NCBI RefSeq assembly: GCF_003999875.1
Contig: NZ_RQVJ01000005.1
Coordinates: 1-64,000, forward strand
Length of the DNA: 64,000 bases
Source of the DNA: Veillonella sp. 3310
GTDB taxonomy: Bacteria > Bacillota > Negativicutes > Veillonellales > Veillonellaceae
Direction of reading: 5' to 3'
Within the stretch, counting starts at the first letter, position 1. Each line of letters starts with the position of its first letter. Of the stretch, positions 17,098 through 28,300 are shown one piece after another. Under the pieces are notes generated by a model. The model saw only the letters and a list, made by a program, of their open reading frames with translations, did no database searches and was not told where the DNA came from. The position numbers were made by a program, and so were the translations under genes.

Positions 17098-17352
17098 TCA
17101 GCGCAAATGCTGCTCTTCATCCCAACCGTTCACCAACTGAAAGCGGTCCTTCTGTTCTACATCAGGATATTTCTCATGGTCCACCTCGCTAGCGAACATC
17201 ACCAAAGGGCGCACGAAGGTTTTACGTTCACCGTAGAGCTGTTGGTACACCACATGAGGCTCATCCGTCTCGGAATGGATGGCAATGTCGATGACATAAT
17301 ATAACATACCTTTAAAATGACGATATAAACCGCCCACTACAATCTCTTGCAT
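17098..17352 (-). CDS. DUF1653 domain protein
   Basis: About 84 residues, starting MQEIVVGGLYRHFKG and containing the DUF1653 pattern (HSETDEPHVVYQQLYGE..FVRPLVMFASEV). Function unknown; the fold is a small beta-rich domain found alone in many bacteria. The second ATG (17352) is preferred because AAGGA sits about 8 nt away, against 2 nt for the ATG at 17358. Confidence 0.75.
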   Translation of the reverse strand: MQEIVVGGLYRHFKGMLYYVIDIAIHSETDEPHVVYQQLYGERKTFVRPLVMFASEVDHEKYPDVEQKDRFQLVNGWDEEQHLR

Positions 17353-17376
17353 AGTCATCGTCCTTTCTGGTAACGA

Positions 17377-18147
17377 TTATTTACCTAGTTGTTTTGTTGT
17401 CTCTGTTACAGAGTACCACACAAGTTCATTCATGTAATAGCGAAGCTCTTCGCTCTTCACATATTTCGCATTGCTGTCTGCTGCACTGGAAATTGCCATC
17501 GCAATATCTTCACCTGTTAAGGCATTACCTTTAGTTTGGATGGCTTGTTGTATATTTGCCAAAATATCATGGCGCAAATCTTTCAACACGTACCACGCAT
17601 AACTTCCTTTTTCTGCCTTTTCATTCGCCGCCAACGCCGCCGCTTCTTCGTGACGGTTAGAACGATCTAGTTGATTATCTCCATGCCAATTGTGAATGCG
17701 TTTAAAGAATCGTAAACGCTTGGTAAGCTTAGTATCCAAAATGGATAGCACTTGAGCTCCATCATACACAGTCACTTTACCTTGACCTTTTTCTTGCAAC
17801 GCTGTCAACAACTCCTCCATGGTAATGCCATGAACTGGTTTTGCTGTGATGCGTGACACTACCGCAGTAGGAATCACAGAATCGTTGCCTTTCACAGATT
17901 TAGCTAACTCATCTAATGTCATGCCTTGGATAGATTCCTTCGTCATCGTTGGCGCTTGTTTTCCATCAAAAGTACGAACCAAGTCATCAATAGCTTCCTT
18001 AGTTTCTGGCATAGTCGCTAATAAATGATAGCCCTTCGCCACTTCTGTCACCTCAGATGGATGTTGACGACCGAAAATATCTTCACTCATGCCAAAACTA
18101 GTGCCTACTGTCAGTAGTAATGCTGTTGATAATACTAAATATTTCAA
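17377..18147 (-). CDS. Secreted protein of unknown function, paralogue of the next gene
   Basis: 256 residues starting with TTG 18147 behind aggaga. A cleavable signal peptide is likely (MKYLVLSTALLLTVGTSFGM). The body is helical and charged, with two blocks shared with the paralogue at 18427-19122: FFKRIHNWHGDNQ and the C-terminal EELRYYMNELVWYSV. I do not recognise the family. The position between housekeeping genes and the giant adhesin suggests a cell-envelope role, but this is inference. Neither protein has a lipobox. Confidence 0.7.
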   Translation of the reverse strand: MKYLVLSTALLLTVGTSFGMSEDIFGRQHPSEVTEVAKGYHLLATMPETKEAIDDLVRTFDGKQAPTMTKESIQGMTLDELAKSVKGNDSVIPTAVVSRITAKPVHGITMEELLTALQEKGQGKVTVYDGAQVLSILDTKLTKRLRFFKRIHNWHGDNQLDRSNRHEEAAALAANEKAEKGSYAWYVLKDLRHDILANIQQAIQTKGNALTGEDIAMAISSAADSNAKYVKSEELRYYMNELVWYSVTETTKQLGK

Positions 18148-18348
18148 AGTTGTATCTCCTATATAACGTACTGAATCATATTCTACTCAATCTATCTTTT
18201 ATTATACCATAACTGATGGCTATAACAGTATATTCATACTAAAAACTCATCACACAGACCATAGCATCTTGATGTAATACTTACAACTTATTAATACAAT
18301 CCCCATCACCATAGACTAAGACACTCAATCCCTATAAGCGTACACAGC

Positions 18349-18393
18349 AAAGGAGCCACAACATTCCCTACTGGGTTTGTTATGGCTCCTTTA
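18349..18393. terminator. Terminator hairpin between the two secreted-protein genes
   Basis: Stem AAAGGAGCCA/TGGCTCCTTT with short T-runs on either side; it would separate the transcripts of the two paralogues. Confidence 0.75.
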
Positions 18394-18426
18394 TTATCGA
18401 GCATATCCACTCTACACTAGTTCATC

Positions 18427-19122
18427 TTATTTTAAAACATGAGATAGTTGTTTATTTGTTTCTTTTACTGTTTGTTTTGCAGTGTACCAAACAAGTTCGT
18501 TAATGTAGTAACGAAGTTCTTCATTGTTTACAGTCATTGCATTGTTGCTTGCTGCCGCAAGAATTGCTTTTGCAATATCTTCGCCACGAACAGCTTCACC
18601 TTGTTGATCCAATACTGCTTTTACATTGGATAATGCATCTTGACGCACATTGCGTAATACATTCCAACCATAGCTATTGCTGTAACCATTTACAGTTTCT
18701 GTAGCTTTTTCATTATTTTTGTTAAGGAATACTTCATAGTTACCAGAATGTTCGTATTTGTTATCACCATTCCAGTTATGAGCACGTTTGAAGAATTCCA
18801 CACGGTTAGTTAAATTACGATCTAATACAGTAAGGAAGTCTTGGTTTACATCATGTTTAACAAAACGATCTTGACGATCTGTCAAACGTTCACCAGCTAC
18901 TTGGCGTTTTACCAAATCTTGACGAACTTCATGAGCACGTTCCAATACTTTACCTAAATCTTCTACAGCTACTACTGTTTCTTGCATTGGTGCTACTAAT
19001 TCATAGCCAACAGCTACGCCTGTTACGTTTGCTGGATTCTTTTGGCTATACAATTCATCGCTCATAGCAAAGCTAGAGCCTACTGTTACTAATAATGCTG
19101 CTGTTAAAATTGCTTTTTTCAA
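18427..19122 (-). CDS. Secreted protein of unknown function, paralogue of the previous gene
   Basis: 231 residues from TTG 19122 behind gggag, so both paralogues use the rare TTG start. The signal peptide is MKKAILTAALLVTVGSSFAM. Shared blocks are FFKRAHNWNGDNK and EELRYYINELVWYTA. The interior between them is basic and helical (LVKRQVAGERLTDRQDRF). I do not recognise the family. It lies directly downstream of the giant adhesin gene, separated from it by a terminator. Confidence 0.7.
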   Translation of the reverse strand: MKKAILTAALLVTVGSSFAMSDELYSQKNPANVTGVAVGYELVAPMQETVVAVEDLGKVLERAHEVRQDLVKRQVAGERLTDRQDRFVKHDVNQDFLTVLDRNLTNRVEFFKRAHNWNGDNKYEHSGNYEVFLNKNNEKATETVNGYSNSYGWNVLRNVRQDALSNVKAVLDQQGEAVRGEDIAKAILAAASNNAMTVNNEELRYYINELVWYTAKQTVKETNKQLSHVLK

Positions 19123-19285
19123 TGTTATTCTCCCATTTCAAACATTACATAATATAATTCTCGTTTAGTATAAGTGTAAGTCAATAATACATATTATACA
19201 CTATATCGATACCTTTTGTATACTATAATTTTCGATATATGCTAATATTTTATCAATAAATTGTATGAATTATACAGAATTGATA

Positions 19286-19330
19286 AAGGGCTGCAATACA
19301 ATATGTTATTACATATCCATTACAGCCCTT
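19286..19330. terminator. Terminator after the trimeric adhesin gene
   Basis: Stem AAGGGCTG/CAGCCCTT with an imperfect upper part, 60 bp beyond the adhesin stop and upstream of the next minus-strand gene. Confidence 0.7.
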
Positions 19331-19390
19331 GTATCTTAGTTCACAGAATTCTGCTTCATTCTTCTAAGAAGCATACCTCTATAAGAAAGA

Positions 19391-22300
19391 TTAACCTTTC
19401 TTAACATATTGAAGTACTTCCGCTAATTGTGCTTTTAAGTTATTAATTTCATCTTTTTGCACTTGGTTTTGTGCTTCTAAAGCTGATACTTTATCTTGTA
19501 AAGTATAAGAAGAACTGATAGGACCTTGACGGAATGTGTCTTTTACTGCTGTTTCATCTGCACGGGATCCAAATTTCCAGCTCACACCTGCATTCGCCAT
19601 TAATTCATCACCACGGCTACCGATAGATGCGCCTGCATGGAATAAGGTAGACTCATTTTTGTAATGTGCAATACCTAATGCTAAGGCAGCTTCACCTTTA
19701 TATGCACCCACACCAGCCATAATTGTTGTTGGCTCTAATGGATCATATTGTAAGTGACGTAATGCACCCATCGCTGCAGCTTGTGCACCCATACGGTTCA
19801 TACGCATATTGATGTTATTGGCTACACCTTTTAATTGAGATACGTTAACTGCATCTGTATCAGCTACACCTGGTGCTACATTAGATATCACTTGGCCACC
19901 AGCAGAAATATTAGATTTCATTACTGGTTCACCTTTTTCGTTGACTACCGGATTACCTTTTTCGTCTCGAACAATAGTAGGAGCTCCGAAAGATACTATT
20001 TTTGTAGGATCTACTTTTGGATTACCATCTTTATCAAGAATTGGTTTTTTAGTTTTTGGATCTTTCAATATTGCTGTTTCAGGAGTGATGGATACGCCAT
20101 TACCAGTAATCTTAGTGGATGTTCCATCTGGGTTCTCAAAGTGAGCAGAACTCATTTTTTCTAAATCTTTAGCTAATTGAATAGATAATTTACCATTGTC
20201 ATGGAATACGCCAATATTGCCTGTTGTTGTATCTGCTTTCGCTACTGGCTTACCATTTTCACGGTTACCACCTGTAAATTCCATAGTGGAATTCAACGGT
20301 TTACTGATAGTTTCCCCATCATCACCTACAAAACGAAGGCCGTCATCCATAGTCGCCACATTACGAGGCTTACCATCTGTACCTGTGTATTGGATACGAT
20401 CCATAGTTGGCGCATTTGGAATTGGAGTTTTACCTGCTTTTGGTGTGACTACAGTTTTTCCATCTTTTACTTCTACTGTAACATCTGCAGGTGCATACCA
20501 GTTACCATCATTTGCACGAACTGCATCTTTTGGTGTATTTTCCAAATCAGCTGGCGCTTTTGCTGTAGAAATATTTACTTGAGAAGCATCTTTTCCATCT
20601 TTGCCAGCATCTTTCAATGTTAAAGTACCTTTACCATCTTTAGCTTTAGCAGATACGCCATCGTTACCTTTAGCGTCTTTCACAGTCATAGCACCGTCTT
20701 TACCAGGTGCCACGTTAGCTACGTCTGTCGCTGTTAATGGTGTAACAGGTTGTACTTCTGGAGCTGGTTGACCGTCTTTCACAATTGCATTTGTTTTAGG
20801 ATCTTTTGCAGAGCCTGCTGGATATGCTTTACCATCAATCATCACTGTATTTGCTGGATATGCTTTACCATCGATGAAAGTAGTACCTGCTGGATATACT
20901 TTTCCATCTTCTACCAACGCGTTTTCAGGATAGTATTTGCCATCTACTAATTTCAATGGGTTACCATCTTTATCTTTCGCTGGACCACCAGTTGTTACAC
21001 TGTCAATATGAAGGTCACGGTTTACATCTACTTTCACATACGTTGTAGTAACTGTAGTACCATCTCTATCCTTTGCTGCATCCACTGCCATAGATACTGT
21101 TGTATTCGCACCATTTACATATTTTACGTTATCCTTAGGGTTAACTCTTTCATATGTTTTAGCCTTTTCACTGAAAGCTTTATCTGTAGAGCCAATACCA
21201 ATATTCCAACCAGATTTTTGGATAGCTGTCGCTACAGAATTACCAGTTACATACGCATTACCATCATTAGTTACAGTATCTGTAGGAGCTATTGTGATTT
21301 CAGTCTTCGTAGCTTTACCAGTTTTAGGATCTTTTGTGTAAATTTTACCATCTTCACCACGAACAGCATGTGTTTCAGTACCATCTGCATTCGTAATAAT
21401 TACATCGTTTGTTACACGACCTTCTTTTAAAGCTACTGTAATTTCACGAGTACCATCTTTTAATGTTTTACCTGTTATTTGTACGCCGTTGCTACCTTTA
21501 AACTCTACTTTGTTTGCATTACGCATTTGTTCAACATAGCCATTGTCATGCGCGGCTACTACAAAGCCTAAGTTTTGTAAATCACCTACTGTAGCTGCAT
21601 TGTTAGGATTAGAGTTTTCAAAGTTTACGAGACCAGCTTTTTCAGTATTGTCTGGTTTCACCACTGGAGTTTGTGCATCAACATTAGGCTTAGGTTCACC
21701 ATTTTCTAGATCACTAGCTTTGTACCAGTTACCATCATTACCTTTTTCAAGAATATCACCAGCTTTATTTTTAGTGGACAACGGGTTAGCTACTGGAGTT
21801 GGTTCTTTTCCATTGTTTTCTTCTGCTGTTTTTGGTGCTCCATTAGGTTTTACATCTGCTGCATTATACCATTTACCATCATTCGCTAATTTTACATCAT
21901 CAGCAGGTTTGAATGTTTCCGCACCATTCGCTACATTACCTAATTGTGTTGGAGTCGTAGTTTGGTTATTTGGTGCACCTGCTGTATTAGCCACATTAGG
22001 GTTAACCATATTAGATTTCAATGGATTTTTTGCTGTATCAATTGGTTGAATTACATTACCCGCTTTATCCAATAAGTCACCATTTGGAGCTGTTTTAACA
22101 GCTGGTTTACCGTCTGGACCAATTGGTTGACCTTTTTCATTTACTGGGTAGAATTTATCGCCCACTTTAGATACTGGTTTACCATCTGCTGTTGTATATG
22201 TAATTGGTAAGCCTGTTACATTGAAAGTCACATCGCTTGTTGTGCCATCTGCTGCTGTAGTTACCACTGCAGTTGTATTGCCACCGTTTACGAAGTTTAC

Positions 22301-25300
22301 AGTATCAAATGGTTTCACAAAATCACGAGCTTCGCCGTTATTTTGTAAGTTCCAACCAGCATTTAATACATCGGATACTGTAGCTGCATTGTTACCAGCA
22401 AAGTTAGGATTTGGTTTTCCATCTTTTGTTGGGTTCAATAAGTCAGCTGCTTCCGTTGCTGTCAATGGAGCTTTGTTGATATTGTTTACATCTCCTGCGG
22501 TTCCTTTTTCTGTACCATCAGGGTTTGTAACTTTTTTATCAGCATCATTCACCGCTGGGATATTGTTTTTCACATTATTCAATGTTGTTGGAGTTGTTGT
22601 ACCTTCAGGACCATTTAGAGATGTAATTACATCACCTGCTGGTACTGTTTCATCTCCTTTACCTTTTCCATCTGGAGTTGTATGGTAAGTTACATTGCCA
22701 TTTTCATCTTTGACTGGATATACTTTTTTACCATCTTTATTTGTATAATTCACAGGTGTTTGTGCATTATTTGTAGACACTTGGTCATCTACTTTTACAG
22801 TGATAGTACGTACACCATTCTCATCTGTTTTACCAGTAACGCTCGCTGTACCTTCACCTACGAATTTCACTTCGTTAGCATTACGTACTTGATCAGAGTA
22901 TTTGTTACCTTCTGCAGATACAATCCAGCCTAAGTTTTGTAAATCACCTACAGTAGCTGCATTATTAGGGTTAGAGTTGCTGAAGTCAATCAACCCTGCT
23001 TTGCCAACGTTTTCTGGTTTTTCTACTGGTTGTACATTCTCTTTTGGTTGACCATTTGGAAGTACGTCCGCCGCATTATACCATTTACCATCATTACCTA
23101 ATTTTTTGCCATCTACTGGATCAAATGTGTTAGCACCATTCGCTACATTACCCAATTGTGTTGGACTTGTAGTTTGGTTATTTGGTTTTTCTTTTGTATT
23201 TTCTACATTAGGATTCACCAAATTGGATTGTAATGGATTTGTTTTTGTATCGATTGGTTCAATAACAGTACCATCTTCTGTAACTGGTTTACCTTCTGCA
23301 TTAGTTTTTACAGCTGGCTTACCATCTGGAGTAACCGGTTGACCTTTTTCATTCACTGGATAGTATTTATCACCAATTTTAGATACTGGTTTACCATCTT
23401 TATCTGTGAATGTCACAGGCAATCCTGTTACATTGTATGTAACATTGCTTGTTGTGCCATCTTCATTAGTAGTTACTACTGCTGTTGTATTAGCACCGTC
23501 CACAAAGTTTACAGTGTCATATGGTTTTACGAAATCTTTCGCAGTACCGTTGTTTTGTAAGTTCCAACCTGCATTCAGTACATCAGATACTGTAGCTGCA
23601 TTGTTACCAGCAAATTTAGGATTTGGTTTTCCATCTTTTGTTGGATTCAATAAATCAGCTGCATCTGCTGCTGTAATAGGAGCTGCTGTATTGTTTTTGC
23701 CATCGATTGGGTTACCATCTACATCATATGCTTTTTTATCAGCATCATTTACAGTTGGTAAATTACTTTTCACATTATTCAATGTTGTTGGAGTTGTTGT
23801 TTGGTTGTTTGGAGCTGCTTCAGAGTTAGCCACATTAGGATTTACTAAATTAGATTTCAATGGATCTTTTGCTGTATCAATTGGTTTGATTACATTTCCA
23901 TCTTTATCTACCAAATCACCATCATCATTTTTACCTACAACTGGGTTACCGGCTTCACTTACTGGTTCACCTTTTTCATTTACTGGGTAGAATTTATCGC
24001 CCACTTTAGATACTGGTTTACCATCCGCTGTTGTATATGTAATTGGTAAGCCTGTTACATTGAAAGTCACATCGCTTGTTGTGCCATCTGCTGCTGTAGT
24101 TACCACTGCAGTTGTATTGCCACCGTTTACGAAGTTTACAGTATCAAATGGTTTCACAAAATCACGAGCTTCGCCGTTATTTTGTAAGTTCCAACCAGCA
24201 TTTAATACATCGGATACTGTAGCTGCATTGTTACCAGCAAAGTTAGGATTTGGTTTTCCATCTTTTGTTGGGTTCAATAAGTCAGCTGCTTCCGTTGCTG
24301 TCAATGGAGCTTTGTTGATATTGTTTACATCTCCGGCAGTTCCTTTTTCTGTACCATCTGGATTTGTAACTTTTTTATCAGCATCATTCACTGCTGGAAT
24401 GTTGTTTTTCACATTTTTCAATTCTGTTGGACTTGTTGTACCTTCAGGACCATTGATAGATGTAACAACATTATTATTTGGTACAACTTCATCATTATCA
24501 CCTTTTCCATTTGGAGTTGTGTGATATGTTACAGTACCATCATCACCTTTAATTGGATATACTTTCTTACCATCTTTATCTGTGTAAACTACAGGTGTTT
24601 GTGCATTATTTGTAGACACTTGGTCGTCCACTTTTACAGTGATAGTACGTACACCATTCTCATCTGTTTTACCAGTAACTGTAGCTGTACCTTCACCTAC
24701 GAATTTCACTTCGTTAGCATTACGTACTTGATCAGAATAGTTGTTACCTTCTGCAGATACAATCCAACCTAAGTTTTGTAAATCACCTACAGTAGCTGCA
24801 TTATTAGGGTTAGAGTTGCTGAAGTCAATCAAACCTGCTTTACCAACGTTTTCTGGCTTCGCTACTGGTTGTACATTCTCTTTTGGTTGACCATTTGGAA
24901 GTACATCCGCTGCATTATACCATTTACCGTCATTACCTAATTTTTTGCCATCTACTGGATCAAATGTGTTAGCACCATTCGCTACATTACCCAATTGTGT
25001 TGGACTTGTAGTTTGATTATTTGGTTTTTCTTTTGTATTTTCTACATTAGGATTCACCAAATTGGATTGTAATGGATTTGCTTTTGTATCGATTGGTTCA
25101 ATAACAGTACCATCTGCTGTAACTGGTTTACCTTCTTCATTAGTTTTTACAGCTGGTTTACCATCTGGAGTAACCGGTTGACCTTTTTCATTCACTGGAT
25201 AGTATTTATCACCAATTTTAGATACTGGTTTACCATCTTTATCTGTGAACGTCACAGGTAATCCTGTTACATTGTACGTTACATTGCTTGTTGTACCATC

Positions 25301-28300
25301 TTCATTAGTTGTTACTACTGCTGTTGTATTAGCACCATTCACGAAGTTTACAGTATCATATGGTTTTACAAAATCACGAGCTTCGCCATTGTTTTGTAAG
25401 TTCCAACCTGCATTCAATACATCAGATACTGTAGCTGCATTGTTACCAGCAAATTTAGGGTTTGGTTGTCCATCTTTTGTTGGGTTCAATAAGTCAGCTG
25501 CATCTGCTGCTGTAATAGGAGCTGCTGTATTGTTTTTACCATCGATTGGATTACCATCTACATCAGATGCATTTTTATCAGTATCATTTACAGTTGGTAA
25601 GTTATGTTTCACATTGTCCAACGTAGCTGGAGTTTTTGTACCTTTTGGTCCGTTAATGCTTGTTTTCACTGGACCAGTTACAGTATCGCCAGTACCATTT
25701 GGATTTTTCTTGAAGATTGGGTTACCTTGTGGATCTTTTTCACCAGTTGGATATACACGATCGCCATTTTCATCTGTGTATACTACAGGAGATACCGCAT
25801 TATTTGCAGCTGCTTGATCGTCCACTTTTACAGTGATAGTACGTACACCGTTATCATCTGTTTTACCAGATACTGTGGCTGTACCTTCACCTACGAATTT
25901 CACTTCGTTAGCATTTTTCACTGTAGCTGTATAAGGTGTATCTAGACTACCAGTTGTTTTATCAGAAGATACAATCCAACCCATATTACGTAAATCACCT
26001 ACAGTAGCCGCTGTGTTATCGCTAACTTTTGGCTCACTACCATCTGCTGGTTTAGATAAATCTACTAATCCATTATTCGCAGGTGTAGATCCTGGTACTT
26101 GTGCACCATCAACTGTATCACCATATTTATTCAAACCAGATGTTACATTATTTAATGCTGTTGGATCTGTTGTATTTGTTTTATCTCCTGCTGGAGTTGG
26201 ATTTACTAAGGCAGTTTTTAATGGTTTTGTAGTATCTACTGGCTCAATAACAGTGCCATCTTCTGCAACTGGTTTACCTTCTGCATTCGTTTTTACAGCT
26301 GGTTTACCATCTGGAGTAATAGGTTGACCTTTCTCATTCACTGGATAGTATTTATCACCAATTTTAGATACTGGCTTACCATCTTTATCTGTGTATGTTA
26401 CAGGTAATCCTGTTACATTGTATGTTACATCACTTGTTGTTCCATCTGCAGACGTAGTTACTACTGCTGTTGTATTAGCACCATTCACGAAGTTTACAGT
26501 GTCATATGGTTTTACGAAGTCTTTCGCAGTACCGTTGTTTTGTAAGTTCCAACCTGCATTTAATACGTCACCTACAGTAGCCGCATTATTAGGATTTACA
26601 TAGTTAGAAGCTGCTGCATCTTTTGTATTAACAGGAGCATGTTCAGTAGTTGGCGCTTGTGTATCTTTTTTAGCACCATCTAAGTTACCTGCTACATTAG
26701 ATAATGTAGTTGGTGCCTTAGTACCTTCTGGACCATTGATAGAAGCAATCACATTCTCTTTAGGGATTTCAGTACCTTTTCCATCTGGAGTTGTATGGTA
26801 AGTCACATTGCCATTTGCATCTTTTACTGGATATACTTTCGTACCATCTGCAGTTGTATAACTTACAGGTTGCTCAGGCATTTCTTGAGCCTCTGCTTTC
26901 ACAGTGATTGTACGAATACCATTCTCTGTTTTACCAGATACAGTAACCCCACCTTCTCCTACGAATTTTACTTCGTCAGCATTTTTTACTTGGGCTGTGT
27001 ATGCTTTTGTTAATTCACCTGTTGTTTTGTCCGAAGATACAACCCAACCCATATTACGTAAATCACCCACAGTAGCTGCTGTAGTATCAGGAACAGCTGG
27101 AGCACCTGTAGCTGGTTTACTTAAATCTACAAGACCCTCTTTTGGTGTTCCTGCTGGGTAATTTGTCAAACCAGATGTAACATTTTTAATTGTTTTACCA
27201 CCATTATCTAAGCCATCTTTTGTCAAAGATACTTGATTTGCTGGCGTATCTTTTGGAGTGATTGTCATACCATTGCCATTGATTACAGTTGTATCACCAG
27301 CAGCATTTTTGAAACCAGCACTCGTTAAACCTGTCAATTCAGGTTTTAAGGAATAGATAAAGTTTTTACCGTCTTGTTTAATAGCAAGATTGTCACCCGC
27401 TTTGAAAGTAACTAAATCTCCAGCTTTAATTTTTTCTTCTGATTTACCAGTTTCTGTACCATTATCAACGCTTCCAGCAGTTGCTTTCCAAGCAGCATTG
27501 TTCACAGCATCTACCACTGTATTTACAGTAGCTAATTTATTTTCATCTCCTGTATTAGGAGCTGCTTTTCCATCATTACCAGTATTGATAGTACCAGTAT
27601 TAGCTTTTAGTTTGCCATCTGAAGTTTTACCGATAGTCGCATCATCTGTATTAACAGAAATACCGTTTGCATTTGATGTAATAGATCCGTCTGCAGCTTT
27701 CACATCGAATTTTACATTCGCACCTTTAGCTGTGGTTACAGTATTACCATTTTTTACTTCTTCTTGTTTTGTAACAGTCACTGTTGTACCATTACCATTC
27801 ACAAAGTTTACTTGGTCATCTGTGCCAATACCAGCCACTTTCGTTTTAGGGTCACCAGCAATGTTCCAACCTGTAGCTAATTTTTTAGAAATAGAGTTTA
27901 ACTGAGAACCATTGATAGCATCTGTAGAATCATCTGCTACACGACCAGCTGCTACATTTTTTAATTGACGTTCTGCCCCAGAGCTACCAAAGGATACTAC
28001 GTCACCTTCTGCTGTATTTGTACCACCAGCCCAGTTGAAAGTGTACGCTTTATTTGGTGAGTTATCATCAACAATATTACCATCTTTATCGTAGCTTACA
28101 CTTAATTGACGTGAGCCTACTAAATCAGTAGTAGAACCAGTACCAATAGCCACCGCATTTTGACGTGTTGCATGAGCACCTACACCTAAGGCTACAGATC
28201 CAATTTCATTAGAACGAGCCCCTGCACCAATAGCTGTACTTAAATCACCTTTAGATAATGCATGCACACCTAAGGATGTGGAGGCGTGACCATTTTTATT

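Noticed and set aside
22221-25817. Series of plus-strand open frames up to 190 codons
   Set aside because: Antisense shadows of the low-complexity adhesin gene, repeated because the gene is repeated.
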